Source: JALEVB01 sp022768265
Lineage (GTDB): Bacteria; Bacillota_I; Bacilli_A; Erysipelotrichales; Erysipelotrichaceae
DNA: 64,000 nt
Assembly (NCBI GenBank): GCA_034168985.1
Contig: JAXFJE010000021.1
Location: 186,001 to 250,000, forward strand
Reading direction: 5' to 3'
In this document: positions 36,518 through 43,841 of the stretch, piece by piece
Numbering within the stretch: the stretch's first letter is position 1
Layout: each line of letters starts with the position of its first letter
Program-made: the position numbers and the translations under genes
The notes under the pieces: generated by a model
What the model saw: the letters and a program-made list of their open reading frames with translations, nothing else
Told to the model about the DNA's origin: nothing
The model's database searches: none

Positions 36518-37189
36518 ATGCTAACAAATCACCAAATTACCATTCTTGAAAAAAGCTTGCCCTTTTATCCACAGTTAACTGCCGATGAAAAAACTTTGCT
36601 TATCGATAACGCTACTGCTAAACGATACATCAAAGGTCAATCGATCTTTCAAGCAGATAATGATTGCTTAGGGATCTTGATCGTCGAAAGTGGTAGTCTT
36701 AGAACCTATATTACTTCCGAAGATGGCAAAGAAATAACGCTTTATCGTTTGCAAGATAATGAAATTTGTATATTTGGTGCTACCTGCATCCTAGATAGCA
36801 TAGATTTTGATGTTAATATCGACGCTGAAACGGATTGTACAATTATTCAGCTCAGCTCGATGATTCTCCAAAAGCTTACCACAAATAATATCTATGTCGA
36901 GTTATTTGCCTATAAACTAGCAACCGAGCGCTTTTCGGATATCATGTGGGCCATGCAACAGATCCTTTTTATGAGCTTCGATCGTCGCTTGGCAACCTTC
37001 CTCTTAGAAGAAGCCCAAAAGCAAGGCTCCTTAGATATCAAGATGACCCACGAACAAATAGCTAAACACTTAGGATCAGCACGTGAAGTGGTTTCCCGCA
37101 TGCTTAGCTACTTTGCCAAAGAAGGCTATGTATCCCTATCTAGAGGACATATCCTTCTTATAGATAAAAACGCTCTTTATAAACTTTGA
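36518..37189 (+). CDS. Crp/Fnr family transcriptional regulator
   Basis: A 223-residue regulator: cyclic-nucleotide-binding-like domain (about 15-135), dimer helix, and C-terminal HTH with MTHEQIAKHLGSAREVVSRMLSYF (about 168-191). It has no N-terminal Fnr cluster, but Cys at about 46, 92, 96 and 110 could sense thiols or metals. It sits between the two redox operons, divergent from the reductase operon and convergent with thioredoxin, and a CRP-like site lies ahead of the rhodanese gene, so it probably controls both. Confidence 0.9.
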   Translation: MLTNHQITILEKSLPFYPQLTADEKTLLIDNATAKRYIKGQSIFQADNDCLGILIVESGSLRTYITSEDGKEITLYRLQDNEICIFGATCILDSIDFDVNIDAETDCTIIQLSSMILQKLTTNNIYVELFAYKLATERFSDIMWAMQQILFMSFDRRLATFLLEEAQKQGSLDIKMTHEQIAKHLGSAREVVSRMLSYFAKEGYVSLSRGHILLIDKNALYKL

Positions 37190-37191
37190 GC

Positions 37192-37497
37192 CTAGATCAA
37201 CTTTTTAAGTTGATCTTTTGTTTTATAGCCAACAGATGTATTAACAACATCACCTTTATTGAATACCATGATCGTAGGAATGCTCATGATGCCAAATCTT
37301 TGCGCTAATTCGGGTTCTTCATCAACATTGATCTTACAAATTTTTGCATGATCAACTTCCTTAGCTAATTCTTCGATAACAGGTGATAACATCTTGCATG
37401 GTCCACACCATGAAGCCCAAAAATCCACTAATACTGGTTTATCTGCATTTAATACTTCTTGTTGAAAATTTTCTTTTGTAATATGTAATACGCTCAT
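37192..37497 (-). CDS. trxA: Thioredoxin
   Basis: A 101-residue thioredoxin with the active site WASWCGPCK (about 26-34), the cis-Pro loop MSIPTIMVF and the usual C-terminal helix. GGAG 8 nt upstream supports the ATG at 37497; an upstream in-frame start is unneeded. It follows the rhodanese lipoprotein gene by 16 bp and is expected to be reduced by the TrxB-like enzyme encoded nearby. Confidence 0.92.
   Translation of the reverse strand: MSVLHITKENFQQEVLNADKPVLVDFWASWCGPCKMLSPVIEELAKEVDHAKICKINVDEEPELAQRFGIMSIPTIMVFNKGDVVNTSVGYKTKDQLKKLI
37194..37221 (+). terminator. Intrinsic terminator of the crp-like gene
   Basis: Eight-bp stem (37194-37201 with 37209-37216), 7-nt loop and T-rich tail, within the 3' end of the convergent thioredoxin gene. 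Confidence 0.75.
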
Positions 37498-37513
37498 CTT
37501 AAATTTCTCCTTT

Positions 37514-37891
37514 TTAATCATATGCTAATTCATTTGGCCACTCATTGATGCCACCAATATCAATAACATTTTTATATCCCATCTTGAGCAGTTTATTAGC
37601 TGCTTGTTTAGATCGATTACCACTTCGACAATAAATATAGATGGTTTGATCTTTAGCTGGTAATTTCTCAATGATGGTGTCATCAATGCTTTCATTAGGA
37701 AGCAAGATAGCTTCTGGAATATGACCTTGATCATATTCTTGCTGTGTCCTTACATCAACGATCAAATATTCTGTTTCTTTAGCCATTTTTTCCAAAGCTT
37801 CTTGCATGCTCATCTTTTGATAACCTGTTGCATTGGTGCAACTAGTTAATCCTATAATGATCATCATGACCGAACCTAATTTTTTTAACAT
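37514..37891 (-). CDS. Rhodanese-like lipoprotein
   Basis: A 125-residue protein with a signal peptide and lipobox LTSC (Cys18), then one rhodanese domain with the active-site loop YCRSGNRSKQ (Cys about 96) and VDVRTQQEYDQGHI. It is therefore anchored outside the membrane and would handle sulfane sulfur or thiols there. It leads the rhodanese-thioredoxin pair; the CRP-like palindrome at 37944-37958 is upstream. Confidence 0.9.
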   Translation of the reverse strand: MLKKLGSVMMIIIGLTSCTNATGYQKMSMQEALEKMAKETEYLIVDVRTQQEYDQGHIPEAILLPNESIDDTIIEKLPAKDQTIYIYCRSGNRSKQAANKLLKMGYKNVIDIGGINEWPNELAYD

Positions 37892-37943
37892 ATTTTCTCT
37901 CCTTTTATGTGTCTATATCTTATCAAAATGTCATTTGTCGTTC

Positions 37944-37958
37944 TGTGACTAAATCACA
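37944..37958. promoter_or_regulatory. CRP/FNR-like palindrome upstream of the rhodanese gene
   Basis: TGTGA and TCACA arms (37944-37948 and 37954-37958) with a 5-nt spacer, about 55 bp before the rhodanese start. The arms equal the CRP consensus, whose spacer is 6 nt, so the fit is close but not exact. The Crp/Fnr protein at 36518 is the natural candidate. Confidence 0.6.
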
Positions 37959-37960
37959 TA

Positions 37961-37985
37961 AAAAAAGAAAACTATCATAGTTTTC
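37961..37985 (-). terminator. Intrinsic terminator of the Nudix gene
   Basis: Eight-bp stem (37978-37985 with 37967-37974) whose 3-nt loop is the TGA stop codon itself, followed by seven T on the minus strand. Confidence 0.87.
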
Positions 37986-38361
37986 CTTTTAATAGATCAA
38001 TTATGGTTATATCTGCCGGTAACCATTCAACCGTATCTAATTCTTGTTTGCTTAACCACTTAGCTGAGCTATGTTCTTTTAATTCTATCGAGCCTGATTT
38101 AATGCTAGCAAAATAGCACTCCATCGATAGATGAAAAGTTGGATAATCATATTCGATCTTAGTCAAAAAATCTTCCACTACGATCGTAATATTTAGTTCT
38201 TCCATTATTTCTCTAGCTAAGGCTTGTTGAGGGGTTTCACCTTTTTCAATTTTACCGCCTGGAAATTCCCAACCACCTTTTAGATTACCATATCCTCTTT
38301 GTGTGGCGAATATTTTTTCATCCTTTTTAATTATTGCTGCAACAACATTTACTACTTTCAT
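37975..38361 (-). CDS. MutT-type Nudix hydrolase (8-oxo-dGTP diphosphatase-like)
   Basis: A 128-residue Nudix protein with the full box from GGKIEKGET to REIMEELNI (about 34-56) and the preceding RGYGNLKGGWEFPGG typical of MutT. It hydrolyses oxidised nucleotides, avoiding mutations. It begins 10 bp after the helicase remnant ends, so it may once have been co-transcribed with that gene and may have lost its original promoter when the element inserted. Confidence 0.9.
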   Translation of the reverse strand: MKVVNVVAAIIKKDEKIFATQRGYGNLKGGWEFPGGKIEKGETPQQALAREIMEELNITIVVEDFLTKIEYDYPTFHLSMECYFASIKSGSIELKEHSSAKWLSKQELDTVEWLPADITIIDLLKGKL

Positions 38362-38371
38362 TTGAACCTTC

Positions 38372-39274
38372 CTACTTTATTATATAATCATATATATCAT
38401 CTCTAACGCTTGTATCAAGTATCCACTCAATTTCTACCGCTGTTTTATCAGTATTCTTCATGACAAATTCTTTGGCATTGCCAGTAGCATTGATTTTACC
38501 TAAATAATAAAATTCTTTGGATATCTCATCATCTTTATTTTTGCGCACAAATAATTCTACATCAATATTTCTTTCTTGAGCGTGCAAAAAATTTTGTACA
38601 TCTTCAGAAGCCATATTTCTTCCTGATTTAGATATAGAAATGAAACGTTTATTATTGATAAATCTATCCTCATAATTGATAGAAGCACTAACACTATCAT
38701 CTTTCATATAATTGATAAACACCGGAAAAGTATTTGTTTGTCGATCATATTTGTAACCACCAATGTTCAAAGGAACTAGATTATGCTCCCAATTTAACAA
38801 GCGGCAAACATCCTCATAAGTATATTTTTGGTATAGAGCAAAATCAGTATTTTTATATTTTTTCCTATACTGTGTATTAAATCTATTTTTTCCTAAAACA
38901 ATCAGTTCTTTTATCATTTTAACAAACTCATCATTATGTAACAACTGCAAAAAATCATTATTGACCCTATAAATACCATTGTTATTACTGATAAAAATGC
39001 AATCCTCATATGTTTTTTTACTACTACCAGTTGGAAATTCGTTAGTAAAAATATTAATGATATTTTTTTGCATATTAGGATTAACATCAATAGCATATTC
39101 ATCTTTTAATATTTTCTGCCATTTTTCAAGAAAATCATCTTGCTTAGTAATTAATAATTCTAAAAGCACTAATTCTTGGACCCTTTTGCCATTAGCAATT
39201 TTTTTAGATATGAATTCAATGTATTTTTCTTCTTTTTTATTGAGTTCAATCTGATAATCAGTATCATATTTATA
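38372..39274 (-). pseudogene. 3' remnant of a DUF3427 superfamily II helicase, cut by the conjugative element
   Basis: The frame is open leftward from 39274 to a stop at 38372, about 300 residues, with a TAA at 39275-39277 just inside the foreign DNA. The translation ends with the DUF3427 signature: YKYDRQTNTFPVFINYM, YEDRF, DVELFVRKNKDD, FYYLGK and SVRDDIYDYI. Complete family members are about 950-1050 residues with an N-terminal PLD-like nuclease and a DEAD/SNF2 helicase; these domains are missing here. No good ribosome site or start is seen; a GTG at 39169 could initiate a shorter product. The 5' part probably lies beyond the element's other end, outside the window. Confidence 0.85.
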
Positions 39275-39277
39275 TTA

Positions 39278-39530
39278 AATTAGTTGATTGTCTTGAAAAA
39301 TGCTTGATTTACAGGCATATTCGCAGGTTTGCAGATTGATTTTACTACTCATTTACTACTTTTAACGAATTGAGCCTTGATATGCAAAAGCACCTGCGAA
39401 GCTGCCGGATAGACCGCTGCACCACTTTACGCGGCACGTCGAAAAGAAAAAATAAAATAAGCACCACCTATAAGGCGGCGTTTCTCACTCCTACACAGGA
39501 GAACAGGAACGCTGCTTTTTTATGCCCTCA
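39278..39530. other. Left end of the element: integrase arm-type repeats and inverted repeats
   Basis: No gene is supported in this stretch. Two direct repeats TTTACTACT at 39341-39349 and 39352-39360 (11-bp period) read on the minus strand as AAGTAGTAAAT and GAGTAGTAAAA, matching from memory the DR-2 arm site bound by Tn916 integrase. Inverted pairs surround them: TTCGCAGGT (39320-39328) with ACCTGCGAA (39392-39400), and TTTGCA (39328-39333) with TGCAAA (39383-39388). A 25-codon minus-strand frame starts at 39352, enters the junction in the helicase reading frame and stops at 39275. These signs place the end of the element within about 39262-39300. Confidence 0.68.
39472..39522 (+). terminator. 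Hairpin followed by T run upstream of repA
   Basis: GCGGCGTT (39475-39482 region) pairs with AACGCTGC (about 39508-39515, one G-U), with an inner CTCCT/AGGAG hairpin, followed by TTTTTTATGCCC. It looks like a terminator or attenuator in the leader of repA. Confidence 0.65.
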
Positions 39531-39644
39531 TGTTACGCAGTAAGGGCAAACAAAGCCTTGATTTATGCGGCTCTTAGAGCGCGGAAATGAGAAAGACAAG
39601 GATTGATACCTTTTCCCTCAAAACTGCGTTTCTACTGCGTAACA
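39531..39644. repeat. 114-bp repeat, copy 1, with perfect 12-bp terminal inverted repeats
   Basis: The stretch begins TGTTACGCAGTA (39531-39542) and ends with its exact reverse complement (39633-39644). A second stretch of identical length and ends is at 59389-59502. The outer 35 bp on the left and the last part, including ATACCTTTTCCCT, are conserved between copies; the middle 40 bp differ. It ends 26 bp before repA. Confidence 0.85.
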
Positions 39645-39670
39645 AATCCAACCAAAGGAGTGATGAAGCT

Positions 39671-40651
39671 ATGGCAGTTTTCCGCGTGGAAAAGAACAAA
39701 GGTTATACGGTTATGAGCAACCACCATTTACGCAACAAGGAACTTTCCTTAAAGGCAAAGGGCTTGTTGTCGCAAATGCTCTCACTTCCCGAAGATTGGG
39801 ACTATACCCTTGCAGGACTGTCCCTTATCAACCGGGAAAGTATCGACGCTATCCGCACCGCTGTATGGGAGCTTGAAAAAGCCGGATATATCACAAGACG
39901 GCAGGGACGCGACGAGAAAGGCAAAATGACCGCTATCGAGTACACCATTTACGAACAGCCACAGCCCCCGGCATTGGATTGTCCGGTATTGGAAAATCCA
40001 ACAGCGGATAAGCCGATATTGGAAAATCCGACACCGGATAACCCGACGTCGGAAAATCCAACGCAATTAAATAAAGATATACAAAAGACTAACTTACCAA
40101 AAAAAGAAAAATTAAATACAGATATATCAAGTACCCATTCCATTCCTTTCCATTCCCTAAATCCCTCTCCCTTAGAGGACGCGGCACAGCCGCCGGAACG
40201 GAAGCGAAAGGAAACGGAACCGAGTGCATTTGATATTTACGAAGAAATCATCAAGGACAATATCGAGTATGACATTCTCATGCAGAACAACCGCCTTGAT
40301 AAAGACCTCATCAATGAAATTGTGACACTCATGCTTGAAACTGTCTGCACCAAACGAAAGACAATCCGTATCGCCGGGGACGATTACCCGGCAGAGCTTG
40401 TCAAGGCAAGATTTATGAAACTTGACAGCAGCCACATTGAATTTGTCCTTAACTGCATGAGCGAGAACACCACAAAAATCCGCAACATCAAACAATACCT
40501 GCGGGCGGTGCTTTTTAATGCCCCGTCTACCATGAACAGTTATTACACGTCCCTTGTGGCGCACGACATGGCAAGCGGCGCACTGACACCAAAGAAGCCG
40601 CAGTATGGAGACCCGGATTATTATTCCTGCAACGAGGGCGAAAGCCTGTAA
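39671..40651 (+). CDS. repA: Replication initiator protein A (RepA_N-like)
   Basis: A 326-residue initiator. The N-terminal winged helix (about 1-85; YTVMSNHHLRNKELSLKAKG) is the RepA_N domain; a repeat-rich Pro/Asn linker (about 100-140; three ENPT units) follows; the C-terminal part (about 185-325, FDIYEEIIKDNIEYD) is the DUF6017-like domain. It allows the excised circle to replicate. ATG 39671 follows GGAGTG; earlier in-frame ATG codons fall inside the 114-bp repeat. The linker DNA contains tandem repeats that could be the replication origin. Confidence 0.9.
   Translation: MAVFRVEKNKGYTVMSNHHLRNKELSLKAKGLLSQMLSLPEDWDYTLAGLSLINRESIDAIRTAVWELEKAGYITRRQGRDEKGKMTAIEYTIYEQPQPPALDCPVLENPTADKPILENPTPDNPTSENPTQLNKDIQKTNLPKKEKLNTDISSTHSIPFHSLNPSPLEDAAQPPERKRKETEPSAFDIYEEIIKDNIEYDILMQNNRLDKDLINEIVTLMLETVCTKRKTIRIAGDDYPAELVKARFMKLDSSHIEFVLNCMSENTTKIRNIKQYLRAVLFNAPSTMNSYYTSLVAHDMASGALTPKKPQYGDPDYYSCNEGESL
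39968..40072. repeat. 30-bp tandem repeats inside repA, possible iterons
   Basis: Three imperfect 30-bp units (39983-40012, 40013-40042, 40043-40072) share the core GGAAAATCC(A/G)AC; a partial unit precedes at 39968. In RepA_N replicons the origin usually lies as repeats inside the rep gene, so these may be the initiator's binding sites. Confidence 0.68.
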
Positions 40652-40671
40652 AACCAAAGGAGGATTTGATT

Positions 40672-40890
40672 ATGACACAGAAAACAGGAGCTTTGATTTT
40701 TGATGAAACCGCTGACCGCTACGACATTCGCTTTGACGTAAACGACTATTACGGAGGGTTACACTGCGGCGACTGCATGGAGGTTTTTGTGCGGGGCAAA
40801 TGGAAGCCAACCCGTATGGAGTACGGGGATAACTGGTATCTTGTGGGTATTCGGGCGGCAGACCTCTCCGGGCTTCTGGTACGGATTTAA
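40672..40890 (+). CDS. DUF5348 family protein
   Basis: A 72-residue acidic protein (DYYGGLHCGDCMEVFVRGKW; WYLVGI) found next to rep genes in elements of this type. GGAGG lies 8 nt before the ATG at 40672. Small beta-rich fold likely; function unknown. Confidence 0.82.
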   Translation: MTQKTGALIFDETADRYDIRFDVNDYYGGLHCGDCMEVFVRGKWKPTRMEYGDNWYLVGIRAADLSGLLVRI

Positions 40891-40904
40891 CAGGGCGGCG
40901 TGAA

Positions 40905-40952
40905 AACGGACGCTCTTTTTTCATGCCCGCCCCGCTTCCTGGCGGCGGGCAT
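40905..40952 (+). other. RNA hairpins in the pcfB leader
   Basis: A short GCGT/ACGC hairpin followed by CTTTTTTCATGCCC is directly followed by a perfect 9-bp stem (40923-40931 with 40944-40952). The first part looks like a weak terminator; the second has no T run. Possible attenuation of the transfer operon. Confidence 0.5.
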
Positions 40953-40983
40953 ACCACCATAGGACAAGAAAGGAGGAAAACCA

Positions 40984-41466
40984 TTGCAGGAGGAAACCAA
41001 CGAAAAGACCATAGCCCTCTACATCAAGACCGGGAAGCTGACGGCGCAGCAGCTCCAAAAGGCTATGAAAGCCCTGCTTGCACAAATGAAAAAGCAGCAT
41101 GACAAACAGAAAATCCCACAGGGCAAGCAGACCCTAAAGCAGCTTATGAAGCAGAACGCGGGCGTTTCCAACATTGAAATCACAAAGGAAAATATCAAAG
41201 CCTTTGAACATACTGCGAAAAAATACGGGATTGACTTTGCCCTAAAAAAAGACAGTACCGAAACCCCGCCCCGCTATCTTGTGTTTTTCAAGGGACGGGA
41301 CGCGGACGCACTGACCGCAGCTTTCAAGGAGTTTTCCGCAAAGAAGCTGACACAGGAACAAAAGCCCTCTATCCGTAAGCTGCTTTCCACTCTGAAAGAT
41401 AAGGCGGCAACTCTGAACGCACAGAGGGACAAAGTGAAGAAAAAGGACAGGGAGGTATCGCTATGA
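40984..41466 (+). CDS. pcfB: PcfB family conjugation protein (DUF3801)
   Basis: A 160-residue helical, Lys-rich protein (ETNEKTIALYIKTGKLTAQQL; NIEITKENIKAFEHTAKKYG) matching PcfB/DUF3801, which in pCF10 is an accessory protein of the coupling ATPase. TTG start after AAGGAGG. Overlaps virD4 by 4 bp (ATGA). Confidence 0.87.
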   Translation: MQEETNEKTIALYIKTGKLTAQQLQKAMKALLAQMKKQHDKQKIPQGKQTLKQLMKQNAGVSNIEITKENIKAFEHTAKKYGIDFALKKDSTETPPRYLVFFKGRDADALTAAFKEFSAKKLTQEQKPSIRKLLSTLKDKAATLNAQRDKVKKKDREVSL

Positions 41467-43250
41467 AGCCGGAACTTAAAAAGTTGCTTATCCTAAATGC
41501 CCCCTATCTACTCTTTGTCTATCTCTTTGACAAAATCGGACAGGCGGTGCGGCTCTCTCCGGGGACTGACCTTTCCGGCAAGGTGCTTTCCCTTGCAGAC
41601 GGCTTTTCCGCTGCCTTTGCAAAGCCGCTTCCGAGTTTTGCCCCTATGGATTTGCTTATCGGTATTGCGGGGGCTGTCCTTATCCGGCTTATGGTGTACT
41701 TCAAAGGCAAGAACGCAAAGAAATATCGAAAAGGTATCGAATACGGTTCTGCCCGTTGGGGCAACGCCGAAGATATAAAGCCCTACACCGACCCGGTATT
41801 TCAGAATAACGTGCTGCTGACACAGACGGAACGGCTTACCATGAACAGCCGCCCGAAGCAGCCGAAGTATGCAAGGAATAAAAATATCCTTGTTATCGGG
41901 GGAAGCGGCAGCGGCAAGACGAGATTTTTTGTGAAGCCAAATTTAATGCAAATGCACTCAAGCTATGTTGTAACCGACCCGAAAGGTACGGTTTTAGTCG
42001 AGTGTGGGAAGCTCTTACAGCGGGGCGGGTATCGGATAAAGGTGCTGAACACGATTAACTTCAAAAAAAGCATGAAATACAATCCTTTTGCCTATCTCCG
42101 CAGCGAGAAAGACATTTTGAAACTGGTAAACACTTTGATTGCCAACACCAAAGGGGACGGGGAAAAAGCCGGGGAGGATTTTTGGGTAAAATCGGAACGG
42201 CTCTTTTACTGCGCCCTTATCGGCTACATTTGGTACGAAGCCCCGGAGGAAGAAAAGAACTTCACGACGCTGCTTGAAATGATAAATGCCAGTGAAGCCC
42301 GCGAGGACGACCCGGAATTTCAGTCCCCCGTTGACCTCATGTTTGAACGGTTGGAGGAAAAAGACCCGGAACACTTTGCCGTCCGGCAGTATAAGAAATT
42401 CCTACTATCTGCGGGAAAAACACGAAGCTCTATCCTCATTTCCTGCGGTGCGCGGCTTGCTCCTTTTGATATTAAGGAACTGCGCGACCTTATGGAAACC
42501 GACGAAATGGAGCTTGACACCATAGGCGACCGCAAGACCGCCCTGTTTGTTATCATCAGCGACACCGACGATACTTTTAACTTTGTCGTGAGTATTCTTT
42601 ACACGCAGCTTTTCAATCTCCTTTGCGACAAGGCAGATGATGAATACGGCGGCAGGCTGCCCGTCCATGTGCGCTGTCTGTTAGACGAATTTGCAAATAT
42701 CGGGCAGATACCGAAGTTTGAAAAGCTCATAGCCACCATACGAAGCCGGGAAATCTCCGCGTCGATTATCTTACAGTCGCAAAGCCAGTTAAAGGCAATC
42801 TATAAGGACAACGCCGATACCATAGTCGGCAACTGCGACTCCACCCTTTTCTTGGGCGGCAAGGAGAAAACCACCCTCAAAGAAATGTCGGAAATCTTGG
42901 GGAAAGAAACCATTGACAGCTTCAACACTTCCGAGAACCGGGGGCGCGAGGTATCGCATGGGCTGAACTATCAGAAGTTAGGCAAGCAGCTTATGACGGA
43001 AGATGAAATAGCGGTTATGGACGGCGGGAAATGTATTTTACAGCTTAGAGGGGTGCGCCCGTTCTTTTCTGATAAGTACGACATTACAAAGCACCCCAAC
43101 TATAAATATCTTTCCGACTATGACAAGAAAAATACCTTTGATATGGAGAAGCACCTACGGCGCAGACCCGCCCTTGTGAAGCCGGACGAACCCTTTGACT
43201 ATTACGAAATCAGCGAAGCAGATTTGCAGGAGGACACCGCCCATGAATAG
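41463..43250 (+). CDS. virD4: VirD4-like type IV coupling ATPase, CD1115 family
   Basis: A 595-residue TraG/VirD4 protein: two N-terminal helices (about 8-25 and 62-80), Walker A GGSGSGKTRFF (about 143-153), Walker B VRCLLDEFANIGQIP (about 399-413) and the conserved QSQSQL region. It docks the relaxase-DNA complex at the transfer channel. Coupled to pcfB upstream and to a small gene downstream. Confidence 0.94.
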   Translation: MKPELKKLLILNAPYLLFVYLFDKIGQAVRLSPGTDLSGKVLSLADGFSAAFAKPLPSFAPMDLLIGIAGAVLIRLMVYFKGKNAKKYRKGIEYGSARWGNAEDIKPYTDPVFQNNVLLTQTERLTMNSRPKQPKYARNKNILVIGGSGSGKTRFFVKPNLMQMHSSYVVTDPKGTVLVECGKLLQRGGYRIKVLNTINFKKSMKYNPFAYLRSEKDILKLVNTLIANTKGDGEKAGEDFWVKSERLFYCALIGYIWYEAPEEEKNFTTLLEMINASEAREDDPEFQSPVDLMFERLEEKDPEHFAVRQYKKFLLSAGKTRSSILISCGARLAPFDIKELRDLMETDEMELDTIGDRKTALFVIISDTDDTFNFVVSILYTQLFNLLCDKADDEYGGRLPVHVRCLLDEFANIGQIPKFEKLIATIRSREISASIILQSQSQLKAIYKDNADTIVGNCDSTLFLGGKEKTTLKEMSEILGKETIDSFNTSENRGREVSHGLNYQKLGKQLMTEDEIAVMDGGKCILQLRGVRPFFSDKYDITKHPNYKYLSDYDKKNTFDMEKHLRRRPALVKPDEPFDYYEISEADLQEDTAHE

Positions 43251-43413
43251 ACGTATCCGAAAGAAAAAGGATAAGAAAATCACAGAAGCCATAAACGGGC
43301 TTATTTTCATTGCAGAGCGACAGGAGCAACAGCGACAGGCAGCTATCCGGCGATTTGTAAAACGGTGTGAAGCCCTGTATGCGCAACAGCGAAAGGAGGA
43401 ATTGACGCAGTAA
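43243..43413 (+). CDS. Small basic protein of the transfer operon
   Basis: A 56-residue highly charged helical protein (MNRRIRKKKDKKITEAING; EQQRQAAIRRFVKR) overlapping the virD4 stop by 8 bp. AGGAGG lies 9 nt before the ATG at 43243. Unknown function; conserved small genes occupy this place in related elements. It ends ...LTQ with ACGCAGTA over the stop, as at the 114-bp repeat copies. Confidence 0.68.
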   Translation: MNRRIRKKKDKKITEAINGLIFIAERQEQQRQAAIRRFVKRCEALYAQQRKEELTQ

Positions 43414-43424
43414 CAAAACTTATG

Positions 43425-43600
43425 ACCGGGTGCAGAATACGCGCCCCTACTGGAAAATCCATAACGCCCACACTTAAAAACTGAATACCGCCGCGCGGCA
43501 GACACATAGGCAGTGCGGGGACTTATGACCGCGGCAGTTACAAAACTGACCGCCGTTTTTTATGCCCTTTTATGGGGCAAGCCGCATTTGCGGCAGAAAG
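43425..43600 (+). terminator. Terminator/attenuator and hairpins upstream of maff2
   Basis: This gene-free interval holds a stem with one bulge (43531-43539 with 43544-43553) followed by CGTTTTTTATGCCC (T run 43556-43561), then GCCGC/GCGGC hairpin (43581-43594) next to the maff2 ribosome site. Probable partial terminator setting expression of the channel genes. Confidence 0.7.
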
Positions 43601-43607
43601 GAGCTTT

Positions 43608-43823
43608 ATGGAATTTTTTAACTCTGCTATCGACGTATTACAGACCCTTGTTATCGCACTGGGCGCAGGCTTAGGCATTTGGGGCGTTATCAATCTCTTA
43701 GAGGGATATGGAAACGACAATCCAGGTGCAAAATCACAGGGCATTAAGCAGCTCATGGCGGGCGGCGGTGTTGCCCTTATCGGCACTATCCTTGTACCGC
43801 TTCTTTCCGGTCTGTTCGGATAA
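43608..43823 (+). CDS. Maff2 family small membrane protein
   Basis: A 71-residue protein with two helices (about 8-35 and 50-70; VLQTLVIALGAGLGIWGVIN and GGGVALIGTILVPLL), the Maff2 pattern, found in transfer regions of these elements and shaped like VirB2/VirB3-type small channel proteins. AAGGAG before ATG 43608; the upstream in-frame start lies in the hairpin. Confidence 0.87.
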   Translation: MEFFNSAIDVLQTLVIALGAGLGIWGVINLLEGYGNDNPGAKSQGIKQLMAGGGVALIGTILVPLLSGLFG

Positions 43824-43841
43824 GGTTACGGAGGGTAGCCT

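Noticed and set aside
39472..39530. CRISPR-like or riboswitch structure in the element's left leader
   Set aside because: Only a hairpin plus T run; no regular repeats and spacers, and no recognised riboswitch core.
39968..40072. CRISPR array from the 30-bp units in repA
   Set aside because: Units are tandem with no unique spacers and are in frame within a coding gene.
43250..43500. Long minus-strand frames opposite virD4 and elsewhere in the element
   Set aside because: They mirror real genes in GC-rich DNA, lack ribosome sites and resemble no family.
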